From CAYYIS01 sp964470965 (GTDB lineage: Bacteria; JAAXHH01; JABIQT01): a stretch of DNA of 62,994 nt. The translations under genes and the position numbers were made by a program. Positions 43,397-53,042 of the stretch are shown here, in pieces. The notes beneath the pieces are model-generated. The model did no database searches, was not told the origin of the DNA, and saw only the letters and a program-made list of their open reading frames with translations. How positions within the stretch are numbered: the first letter of the stretch is position 1; each line of letters starts with the position of its first letter. The DNA lies in the NCBI GenBank assembly GCA_964470965.1, contig CAYYIS010000031.1:1-62994 (forward strand). The letters run 5' to 3'.

Positions 43397-44200
43397 ATGG
43401 CTATCCCGACATTACAGGACTTGCTCAAAGCAGGCGTCCATTTCGGCCATCAGACACGCCGATGGAATCCGAAGATGAAGAAGTTTATCTTCGCGGAACG
43501 AAATGGCATCTATATTATCGATCTGCAGAAGACTCTCAAACATATCGAAGAGGCATATAACGCGGTGCGTACCGCGGTGGTAAACGGGGATTCCGTTCTT
43601 TTCGTAGGTACTAAAAAACAGGCGAGGCCGGTCATCGTAGAAGAAGCCGAACGTTGTGGTATGTTCTATGTCGTCGAGCGGTGGTTAGGCGGTATGCTGA
43701 CTAATTTCCAGACCATTCAATCGAGCATCAAACGACTGGAAGAAGTGGAAAAAATGAAAGAGCAGGGCGTCATGGACGCGCTGACCAAGAAAGAAGCAGC
43801 CGGCTTAGAGAAAGATCGGGAAAAGATGCAGCGTGTTCTGGGTGGTATCAGGGATATGAAACGTCTTCCCGGTGTCATGTTTGTCGTAGATCCTCGTAAA
43901 GAGCGCATTGCCGTAGCCGAAGCAAGAGCCCTGGATATTCCGGTAGTCAGTATCCTGGACACGAATTGTGACCCGGACATTATCGATTATCCGGTGCCGG
44001 GAAATGATGATGCCCTCCGCTCCATAACCGTGCTTACGAAAGCTATCGCCGATGCCGCCGAAGACGGCCTCAAGCAATCCAACCGCGGACCGATGGCTAA
44101 GTCCAGGAAAGCAGAACCGGAAGAAGAACAGACGGCAACACCCGAAGAAGAGGCAGCGGAATCAGGAAAAGAAGCAGCAGGCGAATCAGAGAAAGAGTAG
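43397..44200 (+). CDS. rpsB: Ribosomal protein uS2 (S2)
   Basis: The 267-residue protein contains LLKAGVHFGHQTRRWNPKMK at the N-terminus, IIDLQKTLKHIEEAYN, VLFVGTKKQARPVI, ERWLGGMLTNFQTIQSSIKR and LPGVMFVVDPRKERIAVAEA, all diagnostic of S2. The last 40 residues form an acidic, Glu/Ala-rich tail beyond the conserved core (for example EPEEEQTATPEEEAAES), a length variant. It is a 30S protein that helps bind S1. Followed by tsf after 80 nt. Confidence 0.99.
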   Translation: MAIPTLQDLLKAGVHFGHQTRRWNPKMKKFIFAERNGIYIIDLQKTLKHIEEAYNAVRTAVVNGDSVLFVGTKKQARPVIVEEAERCGMFYVVERWLGGMLTNFQTIQSSIKRLEEVEKMKEQGVMDALTKKEAAGLEKDREKMQRVLGGIRDMKRLPGVMFVVDPRKERIAVAEARALDIPVVSILDTNCDPDIIDYPVPGNDDALRSITVLTKAIADAAEDGLKQSNRGPMAKSRKAEPEEEQTATPEEEAAESGKEAAGESEKE

Positions 44201-44280
44201 ATATTCAAATGTAATGCCAGGGTCGATGAAAGGCGACCTTAGCTCCACGGGGCAACAGGAGCTTAAAGCAATGGAAATTC

Positions 44281-44877
44281 ATGGCAGTCTCGGCAGCAGA
44301 TGTGAAACAGTTGCGTGATAAGACCGGCGCCGGAATGATGGATTGTAAACGAGCGCTCGAGGAATCCGGCGGAGATATCGATAAGGCCATAAGCTATCTC
44401 CGGGAACAGGGGATGCTGGCAGCTTCCAAGAAGAGCAGCCGGGAAGCCAAAGAAGGGCTGATCCACACCTATCTTCACCAGGGAAGCCGAATCGGCGCGA
44501 TGGTGGAGCTCAATTGTGAGACGGATTTTGTGGCCCGTAATGATGCATTCCAGGGCTTGGCGCGTGATATTGCCATGCAGGTTGCCGCGGCCAAACCTAT
44601 CGCGGTGGACCGGGACCAGGTCTCCCCGGAATTGATCGAAAAAGAGAAGGAAATCTATAGCAATCAGGCAAAAAACGAGGGCAAGCCGGAACATATCGTT
44701 GACCGCATCGTCGATGGTCGTATCGAGAAGTACTACCAGGAATATTGCCTGCTTGAACAACCCTTCATCCGTGATACCGACAAGACCGTTCAGGATCTCA
44801 TTACGGATGCCGTAGGAAACCTGGGTGAAAATATCCTAGTGCGCCGTTTCGTTCGGTTTGAATTGGGCGCGGAATAA
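44281..44877 (+). CDS. tsf: Elongation factor Ts
   Basis: The 198-residue protein is the short form of EF-Ts (E. coli 283, Thermus 196). The N-terminal UBA-like part VKQLRDKTGAGMMDCKRALE is intact, as is the core YLREQGMLAASKKSSREAKE and VELNCETDFVARND with the T-D-F-V tip that inserts into EF-Tu. It exchanges GDP for GTP on EF-Tu. The ATG at 44271-44273 just upstream is in another frame and is not the start. pyrH, which commonly follows tsf, is absent; frr comes next. Confidence 0.98.
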   Translation: MAVSAADVKQLRDKTGAGMMDCKRALEESGGDIDKAISYLREQGMLAASKKSSREAKEGLIHTYLHQGSRIGAMVELNCETDFVARNDAFQGLARDIAMQVAAAKPIAVDRDQVSPELIEKEKEIYSNQAKNEGKPEHIVDRIVDGRIEKYYQEYCLLEQPFIRDTDKTVQDLITDAVGNLGENILVRRFVRFELGAE

Positions 44878-44934
44878 GCCGGCTAACGTGCCGATCGAAC
44901 TGTTGAGAAGTATCATCAGTCAGGAGGATTTAGC

Positions 44935-45495
44935 GTGGAGCCAGAACAAATACTCAGCGAAATGGAGCATAAGATGGAGCATTCTATCGAAGTGCTCCGT
45001 ACGGAACTCGCCGGGGTTCGTACCGGCAAAGCCAGTCCGACTTTACTCGATGGGATCCGAGTGGAATACTATGGCACGATGGTGCCGTTGAATCAAGCAG
45101 CCACCATAGGGACACCTGATCCGAGGACCATCACCATCCAGCCATGGGAAAAAGAGATGGTCGCCGAAATTGAACGGGCCATTCTGAAGTCGGACCTGGG
45201 GTTGACACCGAATAACGACGGTACGATCCTTCATCTTCCGATACCGCCACTGACGGAAGAGCGTCGGCTCGAATATGTGAAACTGATCAAAAAGATGGGT
45301 GAAGACAGTAAAATTAGCATCCGTAATGTCCGGCGGGAAAGCAATGACCGGGTGAAGCAAGAGGAAAAGGAGCACAACATATCGGAAGATGAGAGCAAAC
45401 GGCTGCAAAAGACCATTCAGGAATCTACGGACCAGAATGTGGAACAGATTAATGTTACCATAAGCGCCAAAGAAGAAGAAGTCATGAAAATATAA
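44935..45495 (+). CDS. frr: Ribosome recycling factor
   Basis: The 186-residue protein starts at GTG 44935 with AGGAGG at 44922-44927. Hallmarks: RTGKASPTLLDGIRVEYYGT, PLNQAATIGTPDPRTITIQP and NDGTILHLPIPPLTEERR. It splits post-termination ribosomes with EF-G. It ends 22 nt before a terminator-like hairpin, so it is the last gene of the rpsB-tsf-frr run. Confidence 0.99.
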   Translation: MEPEQILSEMEHKMEHSIEVLRTELAGVRTGKASPTLLDGIRVEYYGTMVPLNQAATIGTPDPRTITIQPWEKEMVAEIERAILKSDLGLTPNNDGTILHLPIPPLTEERRLEYVKLIKKMGEDSKISIRNVRRESNDRVKQEEKEHNISEDESKRLQKTIQESTDQNVEQINVTISAKEEEVMKI

Positions 45496-45516
45496 CACAG
45501 TGACACCGATACAGAT

Positions 45517-45571
45517 ACCATCAAGATCCATACAGCCTGTGCATCGCTGATACATCTTGATGGTTTTTTTT
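45517..45571 (+). terminator. Terminator-like hairpin after frr
   Basis: ACCATCAAGAT (45517-45527) pairs perfectly with ATCTTGATGGT (45554-45564) across a 26 nt loop and is followed by a run of eight T (45564-45571). The loop is long, but the stem and T-run fit a rho-independent terminator between frr and uppS. Confidence 0.75.
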
Positions 45572-45601
45572 ATACTTTGTGCCTTCAAGGATTTGTAATC
45601 A

Positions 45602-46369
45602 GTGAATAAGGACGCCACCGAAGAAGAATCATTGGCCGCGATCGAAAAAGACAAGATGCCCCGCCATATTGCCATTGTGATGGACGGAAACGGCAGATGG
45701 GCCAGGGCGCGCGGTTTGCCACGGGCGGTAGGCCATCGGGCCGGGGTGAACGTAGTACGTGATATCGTACGCGCTTCCGCTGAAATTGGGCTTGATGTTC
45801 TCACCCTGTTTACATTTTCCACCGAAAACTGGAGCCGACCCAAGACAGAGGTGTCTGCGCTGATGCGCCTGTTGATCCAGACCGCCCGCAGCGAAACCGC
45901 CGAAATCGACCGGAACAACGTACGAATCGTTGTAAGCGGACGATGGGATGAGCTGCCGGACGCCACTCGTGAAGCGGTGTCCGACGCCCAGATCCAGACC
46001 GCCGACAACACGGGCCTGAAGCTTAACCTGGCGTTGAACTACGGAGGCAGGCGCGATATTCTCGATGCCACGCGTCGTCTGGCACAGGATGTCATTGACG
46101 GAAAGCACACGGTGGATGAGATCGATGAAACGCTGTACGAATCCTACCTGTATACTGCCGGTTTGCCCGACCCCGACCTTCTGATCCGTACGAGTGGAGA
46201 GATGCGGATCAGCAACTTCCTCCTGTATCAACTAGCCTACACGGAAATCACCGTAAGCCCGGTTTTCTGGCCAGAGTTCAGCCGCAAGCATTTCTACGAA
46301 GCCATTCTGGAGTACCAGCGCCGTGAACGGCGGTTCGGACGGACCGGCGCACAGATTGAACAGGAGTGA
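45602..46369 (+). CDS. uppS: Undecaprenyl diphosphate synthase (cis-prenyltransferase)
   Basis: The 255-residue protein starts at GTG 45602. Conserved regions of cis-prenyltransferases: IAIVMDGNGRWARARGLPR (catalytic Asp and diphosphate-binding loop), GHRAGVNVVRDIVRAS, LTLFTFSTENWSRP, ALNYGGRRDI and LLIRTSGEMRISNFLLYQLA near residue 195, with the second substrate Arg-Ser pair. It builds the C55 carrier lipid for peptidoglycan and surface polysaccharides on the inner face of the membrane. cdsA follows after 6 nt. Confidence 0.97.
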   Translation: MNKDATEEESLAAIEKDKMPRHIAIVMDGNGRWARARGLPRAVGHRAGVNVVRDIVRASAEIGLDVLTLFTFSTENWSRPKTEVSALMRLLIQTARSETAEIDRNNVRIVVSGRWDELPDATREAVSDAQIQTADNTGLKLNLALNYGGRRDILDATRRLAQDVIDGKHTVDEIDETLYESYLYTAGLPDPDLLIRTSGEMRISNFLLYQLAYTEITVSPVFWPEFSRKHFYEAILEYQRRERRFGRTGAQIEQE

Positions 46370-46375
46370 TCAGAG

Positions 46376-47209
46376 GTGAGCCTCCCTAACGTCTGGGTAC
46401 GTATCATCGTTGGTATGACACTGATTCCCGTCATCCTGCTTCTGGCGTGGGCGGGAGGACTGTACCTTCTCCTGTTCGTTGATCTGGTAATTATACTGGG
46501 CCTTCGCGAGTTTTACCGTATCGCCTTGACCAAGGAAATTGAGCCGAACCAGGTACTTGGGATGCTCGGCGGAATCGGTATCAGTCTCGCTGCCTGGGGA
46601 CAGCAGGACCAGTTCATTCCCGGGATCATCACGGTTGTGTTAATCGTTACAGCATCCGTAGAAATTTTTCGTAAAAACATCGGCTCAACGTTCCTTAATT
46701 CCTCGGTGACCGTCTTCGGGATGCTGTACGTGGGCTGGCTCATCACCCATCTCATTCTGCTGCGCCAGTTGCCAGCCCGATACGGCGATTTGACGGAATT
46801 GGACGGTGTGGGGGCGATGCTGATGGCATTACTGATCCCATGGGTATGCGACACGGCCGCCTACTTTTCCGGCCGTGCGTTCGGAAAACACAAGCTTATT
46901 CCCAGGGTAAGCGCTGGAAAGACTGTGGAGGGCGCCTTCGGAGGGCTGGTTTGCACGCCGCTTGTGCTGCTGGCGCTTCGGACCACGCTTTTTCCGTTTC
47001 TTTCGGTGACCGATTGTGTCTGCCTGGGTTTATTCGGCGCGATTCTTTCGCAGACTGGCGATCTGGTGGAATCTCTGATAAAGCGAGATGCCGGAGTCAA
47101 GGACGCGTCTCAAATTATTCCGGGACACGGGGGCGTGCTGGACCGCTTCGACAGCGTTTTATTCTCGGCACCTTTCACGTATTACTATTTGATTCTCGTG
47201 GTGTTGTGA
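46376..47209 (+). CDS. cdsA: Phosphatidate cytidylyltransferase
   Basis: The 277-residue protein starts at GTG 46376, 6 nt after uppS. It has about eight membrane segments and the CDS signature near the C-terminus: SAGKTVEGAFGG near 178, then LFGAILSQTGDLVESLIKRD and KDASQIIPGHGGVLDRFDS near 240-258 with the metal-binding Asp residues. It makes CDP-diacylglycerol from phosphatidate and CTP for phospholipid synthesis. The order uppS-cdsA-dxr-rseP is the common bacterial one. Confidence 0.97.
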   Translation: MSLPNVWVRIIVGMTLIPVILLLAWAGGLYLLLFVDLVIILGLREFYRIALTKEIEPNQVLGMLGGIGISLAAWGQQDQFIPGIITVVLIVTASVEIFRKNIGSTFLNSSVTVFGMLYVGWLITHLILLRQLPARYGDLTELDGVGAMLMALLIPWVCDTAAYFSGRAFGKHKLIPRVSAGKTVEGAFGGLVCTPLVLLALRTTLFPFLSVTDCVCLGLFGAILSQTGDLVESLIKRDAGVKDASQIIPGHGGVLDRFDSVLFSAPFTYYYLILVVL

Positions 47210-47275
47210 TTTATTATTCGATGGTGCTGTAAGGTAAAATTTGTTGATAAATATAGATTAGTTGACAGGTGTCCC

Positions 47276-48433
47276 ATGAAACAGATTGCCATACTCGGCT
47301 CCACCGGCTCCATCGGCGTTCAGAGCCTGGACGTCATCGCACAGTTTCCGGACCGGTTTTCGGTGCACGGTATGACCGCCCACACGCAAATCGAAATGCT
47401 TGGGGAACAGATCACACGGTTTCAACCGAAAACGGTCGCTGTGGCGGAGGAACACAATGTGTCCCGGTTGTCCCTGAACGGTCAGACGCCGGAGATATAC
47501 ACCGGCGTGGAGGGGCTCACCGCCGTGGTCACCCATCCTGATGTGGATCTGGTCATCAGCGCACTGCCCGGCAGTGCAGGATTGCTGCCCACGCTGCGTG
47601 CGCTTGAGGCAGGTAAAACGGTCGCCCTGGCAAACAAGGAAATACTGGTTATGGCCGGAGAACTGGTAATGGGGGCGGCAAAGCGGTCGGGTGTGGATAT
47701 CCTGCCCCTTGACAGCGAACACTGCGCAGTCCACCAATGCCTTGCCGGACAGGATATCGCGCGGGTGCAGCGGATTATCCTCACCGCTTCCGGGGGGCCG
47801 TTTCTCTCATCAGATCGGGATTTCAGTACCGTCAGACCGGAAGATGCCCTGGCGCACCCCACCTGGAACATGGGGCGAAAAGTGACGATCGATTCAGCTA
47901 CACTTATGAATAAGGGTTTCGAAGTGATAGAGGCTCACTGGCTTTTCGGGTTGCCGGTCTCGCAAATCGATGTGGTGATACATCCACAGTCGATCATTCA
48001 TTCCATGGTGGAGATGGTGGACGGTTCCATCATCGCACAGCTCGGGGTGCCGGATATGCGGTTGCCTATCCAGTATGCCTTGACGTATCCCGAACGAATG
48101 CCCGCCTCCTGGCCCCGTTTCGACCTGACCCGTGCATGGGATCTGAATTTTCAGCCGCCCGACCACGAAAGGTTTCCCTGTCTGAGACTGGCCTATGAAG
48201 CGGGGAGAATCGGATTGACCACGCCGGCGGTCCTCAGCACCGCGGACGAGCTGGCGGTGGATGCGTTCCTAGACTCCCGGATAGACTTTTCGGATATTCC
48301 CGCTATGATTTCCGGCGCCGTGAAGGCGCATGTAACCCAGGAATTTCAGACCGGAAGCGACCCATATACACTCGAGTCGATCGTGAGGGCAGATCTTTGG
48401 ACCCGGGAATACTGTAGCCGCTACACCCGTTAA
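47276..48433 (+). CDS. dxr: 1-deoxy-D-xylulose 5-phosphate reductoisomerase
   Basis: The 385-residue protein has the NADPH motif ILGSTGSIGVQSLDVI (residues 5-20), ALANKEILVMAG near 121 (catalytic-site Lys and Glu), PLDSEHCAVHQCL near 142, ILTASGGPF near 166, HPTWNMGRKVTIDSATLMNK near 191 and VIHPQSIIHSMVE near 237. It makes 2-C-methyl-D-erythritol 4-phosphate in the MEP isoprenoid pathway, which feeds uppS. The gap to rseP (about 160 nt) has no clear terminator. Confidence 0.97.
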   Translation: MKQIAILGSTGSIGVQSLDVIAQFPDRFSVHGMTAHTQIEMLGEQITRFQPKTVAVAEEHNVSRLSLNGQTPEIYTGVEGLTAVVTHPDVDLVISALPGSAGLLPTLRALEAGKTVALANKEILVMAGELVMGAAKRSGVDILPLDSEHCAVHQCLAGQDIARVQRIILTASGGPFLSSDRDFSTVRPEDALAHPTWNMGRKVTIDSATLMNKGFEVIEAHWLFGLPVSQIDVVIHPQSIIHSMVEMVDGSIIAQLGVPDMRLPIQYALTYPERMPASWPRFDLTRAWDLNFQPPDHERFPCLRLAYEAGRIGLTTPAVLSTADELAVDAFLDSRIDFSDIPAMISGAVKAHVTQEFQTGSDPYTLESIVRADLWTREYCSRYTR

Positions 48434-48592
48434 ACAGACAGCATTATGTTGAGTTTGTAACACCACTTGAAACCATTTTCTCTAAAAACGAGTATATAGT
48501 GGATATGAAGGTTGCTTCACGACACACTTATGATTACTTTGATCAGGGCTTTTCTTGCGCTCTATAGATAGGTTACCACCGGGAGTTATTGA

Positions 48593-49909
48593 ATGATCAC
48601 CACCATACTGGCAGCGGTATTTGTACTGGGGCTTCTTGTTTTCGTCCATGAACTGGGACATTTTCTTGCGGCCAAACGAATGGGTATAAGAGTCAAAACG
48701 TTTTCACTTGGGTTTCCTCCGAAAATGATTGGTAAAAAGATCGGAGACACGGAATACTGTCTGTCCTGGATCCCGCTGGGCGGTTACGTACAGATGGCCG
48801 GTGAGCATCCGGATGCGGACGAAGTGAAAGGAGAACCCTGGGAATTCCAGTCGAAATCCCTCAGTGCCAGGGCGTTTGTGATAGCGGCAGGGCCGGCAAT
48901 GAACATTCTCCTCACGTTTGTCGTATTCTGGTTTCTGTTCTTTCTCCTGGGTGTGGCGTCCGTGGAAACTACAAAGATAGGCCAGGTGGCACCGGATTCC
49001 CCCTACGCGGCGGCAGGCCTGCAGGTCGGCGATGAGATCACGGGTGTCAACCAGATCCCGGTGGCTTCCTGGGGAGATGTGCTGGACCAATTGTCAGCTG
49101 ACAACGCCAATCGGTTCGAGATCAAATACCTTCGGGACCGCGCCTCCCGAACGACCGATATCGACTTCAGTGGCCTCGACGCTCCGCAGGATCGGTTCAA
49201 GGGCGTGTCGTTTTTCGTGGATCCATCGATCAGTACCGTGGTCCCGAGCAGTCCGGCCTCCCAGATCGGTATACAGCCCGGTGATGTGGTCACAGAGATA
49301 GACGGCCAATCGGTTTCTCAATGGACCGAAATGGTGGAACTGATTAAGGCCAAACCGGGGATGGAAGTCGCGTTGGTCTGGACCCGTAACGGTGCGGTTC
49401 ATCGGGCTACGGTTACACCGGGTGTTTACAGCACCTTGAACCCGGAAACCGGTGAGATGGAGGATGTGGGACGGATTGGCGTCACCAAGGAGTATTTCCG
49501 GTCCAAGCCGGCCGGCTTCTTTGAATCGTTTCAGATGGCCGGAGTACAGGTGGTCGATATCGCTGGTCGGATTCTTGTATTCGTCCGACAACTGGTTTCA
49601 AATGATGTCTCGACCAACATGGTCGGCGGACCGATTTTCATTGCACAACTGGCCGGAGAAACGGCGCGCCAGGGAGCGGAAAGTTTATTCAACTTCATAG
49701 CATTTCTCAGTTTGAACCTGGCCATTCTAAATCTTCTTCCGATTCCGGCCCTCGATGGCGGCCAGCTTCTTATCCTTGGTGTAGAAGGTATCATCCGCCG
49801 ACCGTTGTCACTGCGGCAACGTCTTATATGGCAGCAGATCGGGATGGCGATTCTAGCCTTTATCATGGTATTTGTTATCGTGAATGACATCTCTCGGGTT
49901 TTGCGGTAG
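48593..49909 (+). CDS. rseP: RseP-type site-2 intramembrane zinc protease
   Basis: The 438-residue protein has VFVHELGHFLAAKRMG near residue 18, the HExxH of S2P proteases, in the first membrane helix. Two PDZ domains follow (about 120-195 with AAGLQVGDEITGVN, and about 205-290 with IGIQPGDVVTEIDGQSV), and a C-terminal LLPIPALDGGQLLI supplies the third metal ligand Asp. It cleaves anti-sigma factors and leftover signal peptides inside the membrane, and the two PDZ domains agree with a Gram-negative RseP. GGGAG precedes ATG 48593. The TPR gene starts 21 nt downstream. Confidence 0.97.
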   Translation: MITTILAAVFVLGLLVFVHELGHFLAAKRMGIRVKTFSLGFPPKMIGKKIGDTEYCLSWIPLGGYVQMAGEHPDADEVKGEPWEFQSKSLSARAFVIAAGPAMNILLTFVVFWFLFFLLGVASVETTKIGQVAPDSPYAAAGLQVGDEITGVNQIPVASWGDVLDQLSADNANRFEIKYLRDRASRTTDIDFSGLDAPQDRFKGVSFFVDPSISTVVPSSPASQIGIQPGDVVTEIDGQSVSQWTEMVELIKAKPGMEVALVWTRNGAVHRATVTPGVYSTLNPETGEMEDVGRIGVTKEYFRSKPAGFFESFQMAGVQVVDIAGRILVFVRQLVSNDVSTNMVGGPIFIAQLAGETARQGAESLFNFIAFLSLNLAILNLLPIPALDGGQLLILGVEGIIRRPLSLRQRLIWQQIGMAILAFIMVFVIVNDISRVLR

Positions 49910-49929
49910 ACGCCGGAGAAGGGAATTAG

Positions 49930-52227
49930 ATGCGACTCTTTGGAATTCTTCGGCGATCGACAAGCCTGTGTGTATGCGCGGTGATGCTGACCGGTTTGTT
50001 TATTAACCACGTACAGGGACAGGAAGAAGACGCCGGGGCAAGGGCCTTCGAACACTTTGCCAAGGGCGGACTGTACGATGCGCAGAACGATCTGCTTAAC
50101 GCCATAAAGGAATATCTCGCCGCCTCATACTACGATTCGACTTCGTCTGATATTTTTATGGCGCTGGCGCGGGACTATTATCAGTTAGGGCAGCGGGAAA
50201 ATGCAATTCGGTATGCTGAGAAGGCGGTGATGCTGGACGGCGAAGCGTTAGAGGGGCACCTGGTACTAGGCAAGTGTTATCAGGATCTTAGTCGGTTCGC
50301 CCAGGCCAAGACCTCCTTTGAACGGGTGGTGGAACTGGACCCTAACCATGTTGAAGCCCACTTCTCGATTATGCAGATCGCGAAACAGCAGAACGACGAC
50401 GTTTTGGTCCTTAAAGAGCTTGAGGAGCTCGGGCGTCTGGTTCCCCGCTCCGCTGACGTACATTTTCGTCTCGCGGACGCCTATAAGAAGCAGGGACGCC
50501 TCGATAAAGCAGCCATAGAATACCAGAAAATAACCGATGATTTTCCCACCTCGTTGCGGGCCCGGTTCGAACTGATTCAGATTTACGAGCAGCAGCGTAA
50601 GTGGCGTCTCGCTATCGGAGAATACCGAAAGGTCGCGGCCTTGAATCCGAATAATGTCCTGCGCATACGCCAGCGTCTGGGTGAACTTCTGATTTTCGAT
50701 GGACAGGCCGAACAGGCGGTTAAAGAATTCAAGGTGGTTCTCGAGGCAGACAAGAGCAATCCGCGTAACTGGATCGATCTGAGTAATGCCTACCGCCGCA
50801 GCGGCCAGATGGATATGGCCGAGCGTACGTTGTTCGACGGTATGCAGACGCTTCCTGAAGACGCCAGCCTCCATGCCGGACTCGGTATTGTGTACCTGGA
50901 ACAGAACAAGCTCGATCAGGCGGCACTGGAATTCCAGGAGGCCGTCAATCTGGACCCGTCCGACTCCGGAAGTTGGATCAACGCAAGTCTTACCTACCGG
51001 CGCCAGGAACGCTTAGCCGAAGCGGTGAATGTGTTGCGCCAGGGTATCGAAACCATCCCCGGTGACCCTGAGCTGCGTCTATATCTCGGCTCGATGTTTC
51101 TCTCCCAGAAGGAATACAAACGGGCGATTTCCGAATTCAAGAAAGCCTTGGATATTGATGAAGGCTACCCCAAGAGTTGGATTTCACTGGCCTATGCCTA
51201 CATTGATCAGGGTAAAAAGAAAGAAGGCGTCAAGGCGTTAGAAGAAGCTATCGATCTCATTCCGAACGATGTGGAACTTCGTCTCAACCTGGCGGACATC
51301 TACATGGACGACCGGGAATTTGCCATGGCCATAGAGCAGTTTCAGAAGGTGGTCAGCCTGGATCAGAACGACACCAGGGGCTGGATCAACCTAAGTCTGG
51401 CGTATATGCAGCAGGATAAATACACCCAGGCGGAGCAGATCCTGACACAGGCAATCGGTATCTTGCCAAATAACCACGACCTGCGCCTGTATCTCGGCGT
51501 CAACTACATGTCCCAGGAGTCATATGACAGGGCATCGGATCATTTCCAGCAGGTCATTGACCTCAATAGCAGGGACGGCCGGGCCTGGTTGAACCTGGGG
51601 CTCGTTCAGATGCGGCAGGAACAGTACGATGAAGGCGCCCGTATCTTCCAGGAGGCTGTCGAAGCGGTGCCGGGCAACCCGGAGCTGTGGTTTTATCTAG
51701 GCTATGCCTACACGGAACAGAAGAAATATGACGAAGCCATCAAGACCGCTAGATCGGCCATAGACAGATTCCCGATGAGTCACCGGCTGCACTTCCTGTT
51801 GGGCCAGACTTACGATCAAGCCGGTCAATTCGAAAAGGCAGTGTCGACCTTCGAGGAGACGCTCGAACTGGATCCGGCCGACCCGTACACTCTGAACTAC
51901 CTCGGTTATATTCTGGCTGACAAAGGGATGCGCCTCGAAGAAGCTCGTGAAATGCTCGAGAAGGCGATCGCAAAGGTGCCGGACAATGGGGCGTTTCTCG
52001 ATAGTATGGGGTGGATTTACTACAAGCAGGGGGACCTAAAGAAAGCTCGGTACTATATCGAAAAGGCACTGGAGTACGAATCTGAAAACGCTACAATGTA
52101 CGACCATCTCGGTGATATTTTCAGAGACATGGGTGATCGGGACGATGCAGTGAAAAACTGGGAACGTGCGCTGGAATTCGATCAGGGCAATGAAGATATC
52201 AGGAAGAAACTTGAAGAGGTCCGGTAA
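49930..52227 (+). CDS. Secreted TPR-repeat protein
   Basis: The 765-residue protein has an N-terminal signal peptide with hydrophobic core LCVCAVMLTGLFI and an end near residue 34 (QGQEED). The rest is a chain of about 18-20 tetratricopeptide repeats, for instance AIRYAEKAVMLDGEALEGHL, SGSWINASLTYRRQERLAEA and AKVPDNGAFLDSMGWIYYKQ. TPRs give helical protein-binding superhelices. Large envelope TPR proteins commonly serve as periplasmic scaffolds, for example in glycan or outer-membrane assembly. It is placed between rseP and a lipoprotein gene (8 nt apart), so the pair probably act together at the envelope. The exact partner is unknown. Confidence 0.9.
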   Translation: MRLFGILRRSTSLCVCAVMLTGLFINHVQGQEEDAGARAFEHFAKGGLYDAQNDLLNAIKEYLAASYYDSTSSDIFMALARDYYQLGQRENAIRYAEKAVMLDGEALEGHLVLGKCYQDLSRFAQAKTSFERVVELDPNHVEAHFSIMQIAKQQNDDVLVLKELEELGRLVPRSADVHFRLADAYKKQGRLDKAAIEYQKITDDFPTSLRARFELIQIYEQQRKWRLAIGEYRKVAALNPNNVLRIRQRLGELLIFDGQAEQAVKEFKVVLEADKSNPRNWIDLSNAYRRSGQMDMAERTLFDGMQTLPEDASLHAGLGIVYLEQNKLDQAALEFQEAVNLDPSDSGSWINASLTYRRQERLAEAVNVLRQGIETIPGDPELRLYLGSMFLSQKEYKRAISEFKKALDIDEGYPKSWISLAYAYIDQGKKKEGVKALEEAIDLIPNDVELRLNLADIYMDDREFAMAIEQFQKVVSLDQNDTRGWINLSLAYMQQDKYTQAEQILTQAIGILPNNHDLRLYLGVNYMSQESYDRASDHFQQVIDLNSRDGRAWLNLGLVQMRQEQYDEGARIFQEAVEAVPGNPELWFYLGYAYTEQKKYDEAIKTARSAIDRFPMSHRLHFLLGQTYDQAGQFEKAVSTFEETLELDPADPYTLNYLGYILADKGMRLEEAREMLEKAIAKVPDNGAFLDSMGWIYYKQGDLKKARYYIEKALEYESENATMYDHLGDIFRDMGDRDDAVKNWERALEFDQGNEDIRKKLEEVR

Positions 52228-52235
52228 CATACACC

Positions 52236-53030
52236 ATGATGGGAAAGACGTTTTCGTTCATTGGCCTGATTTTTCTCCCTCTTCTCCTTATGGGGTGCAG
52301 GCCGGACAAAACGGGTGACGCAAACTCCGAACTTCCACCGGAAATCCTACTGGCACGCTTGAAAAGCGCCCATTCCCGTCTCCAGGATTTCAAAGGCAGC
52401 GCTCTTGTTACCGTCCGTCTCAACGGACGCCGGAGCCGGGTATCCACCCGTATCCGCTATCGTCGCCCGGATCACCTGAAGATCTTCGTTCAGGGCGGCC
52501 TCCGGGTAATCGCCGTAATCTCCATCAAACAACGCGCCGTCCAACTTTATATTCCCGGAGAAAATGTGGTATTCGAAGGCCCGATCGATGACACGGACAC
52601 ACTGATGCCCGGTCTGCGGGTGCCGTTGTCCGACATCAGAACCGCTTCCACCGGTCTCATCGATTTGGCACCCTACGTGCCGGAGAATATAACAGACTAT
52701 CGCCAGGAAGGCGGGCACTACCGCCTATCCGTAATGACAAGCGGGAGAAAGCGCACTATCCTGATTGATCCAGGGCGGACCGTGGTCCTACGCGAAGAAG
52801 AGCAGATACCCGGAGGCAAGACCATCGTCCGAACGTTCGATCAATACACACTCAGGGAAGGCATCTGGCGACCATCCGAGATCCGAATAGAGAGTGACAC
52901 GCAGGATGAGACGCTTAATCTTAAGTACGATATGCAGTCTCTGAACAGTGGTCTGACCGGTTCCGATCTCCGGATGAAACTGCCCGGATCCGTTCGCCAT
53001 CTGCCTCTGTCGCATATGGTCGCCGAATGA
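52236..53030 (+). CDS. Outer-membrane-type lipoprotein, LolA/LolB-like (DUF4292 group)
   Basis: The 264-residue protein has a lipoprotein signal: hydrophobic FSFIGLIFLPLLLMGC with lipobox LLMGC, Cys at residue 21. The mature part is beta-rich with SAHSRLQDFKGSALVTVRL at the start and strands such as LKIFVQGGLRVIAVISIKQR, as in LolA/LolB and DUF4292 lipoproteins that hold hydrophobic molecules. The second Met of the Met-Met start is also possible. The TPR gene precedes it by 8 nt. After it comes the tRNA-His promoter. A role in lipoprotein or lipid handling at the outer membrane is inferred. Confidence 0.75.
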   Translation: MMGKTFSFIGLIFLPLLLMGCRPDKTGDANSELPPEILLARLKSAHSRLQDFKGSALVTVRLNGRRSRVSTRIRYRRPDHLKIFVQGGLRVIAVISIKQRAVQLYIPGENVVFEGPIDDTDTLMPGLRVPLSDIRTASTGLIDLAPYVPENITDYRQEGGHYRLSVMTSGRKRTILIDPGRTVVLREEEQIPGGKTIVRTFDQYTLREGIWRPSEIRIESDTQDETLNLKYDMQSLNSGLTGSDLRMKLPGSVRHLPLSHMVAE

Positions 53031-53042
53031 TTAAGAAACTGC

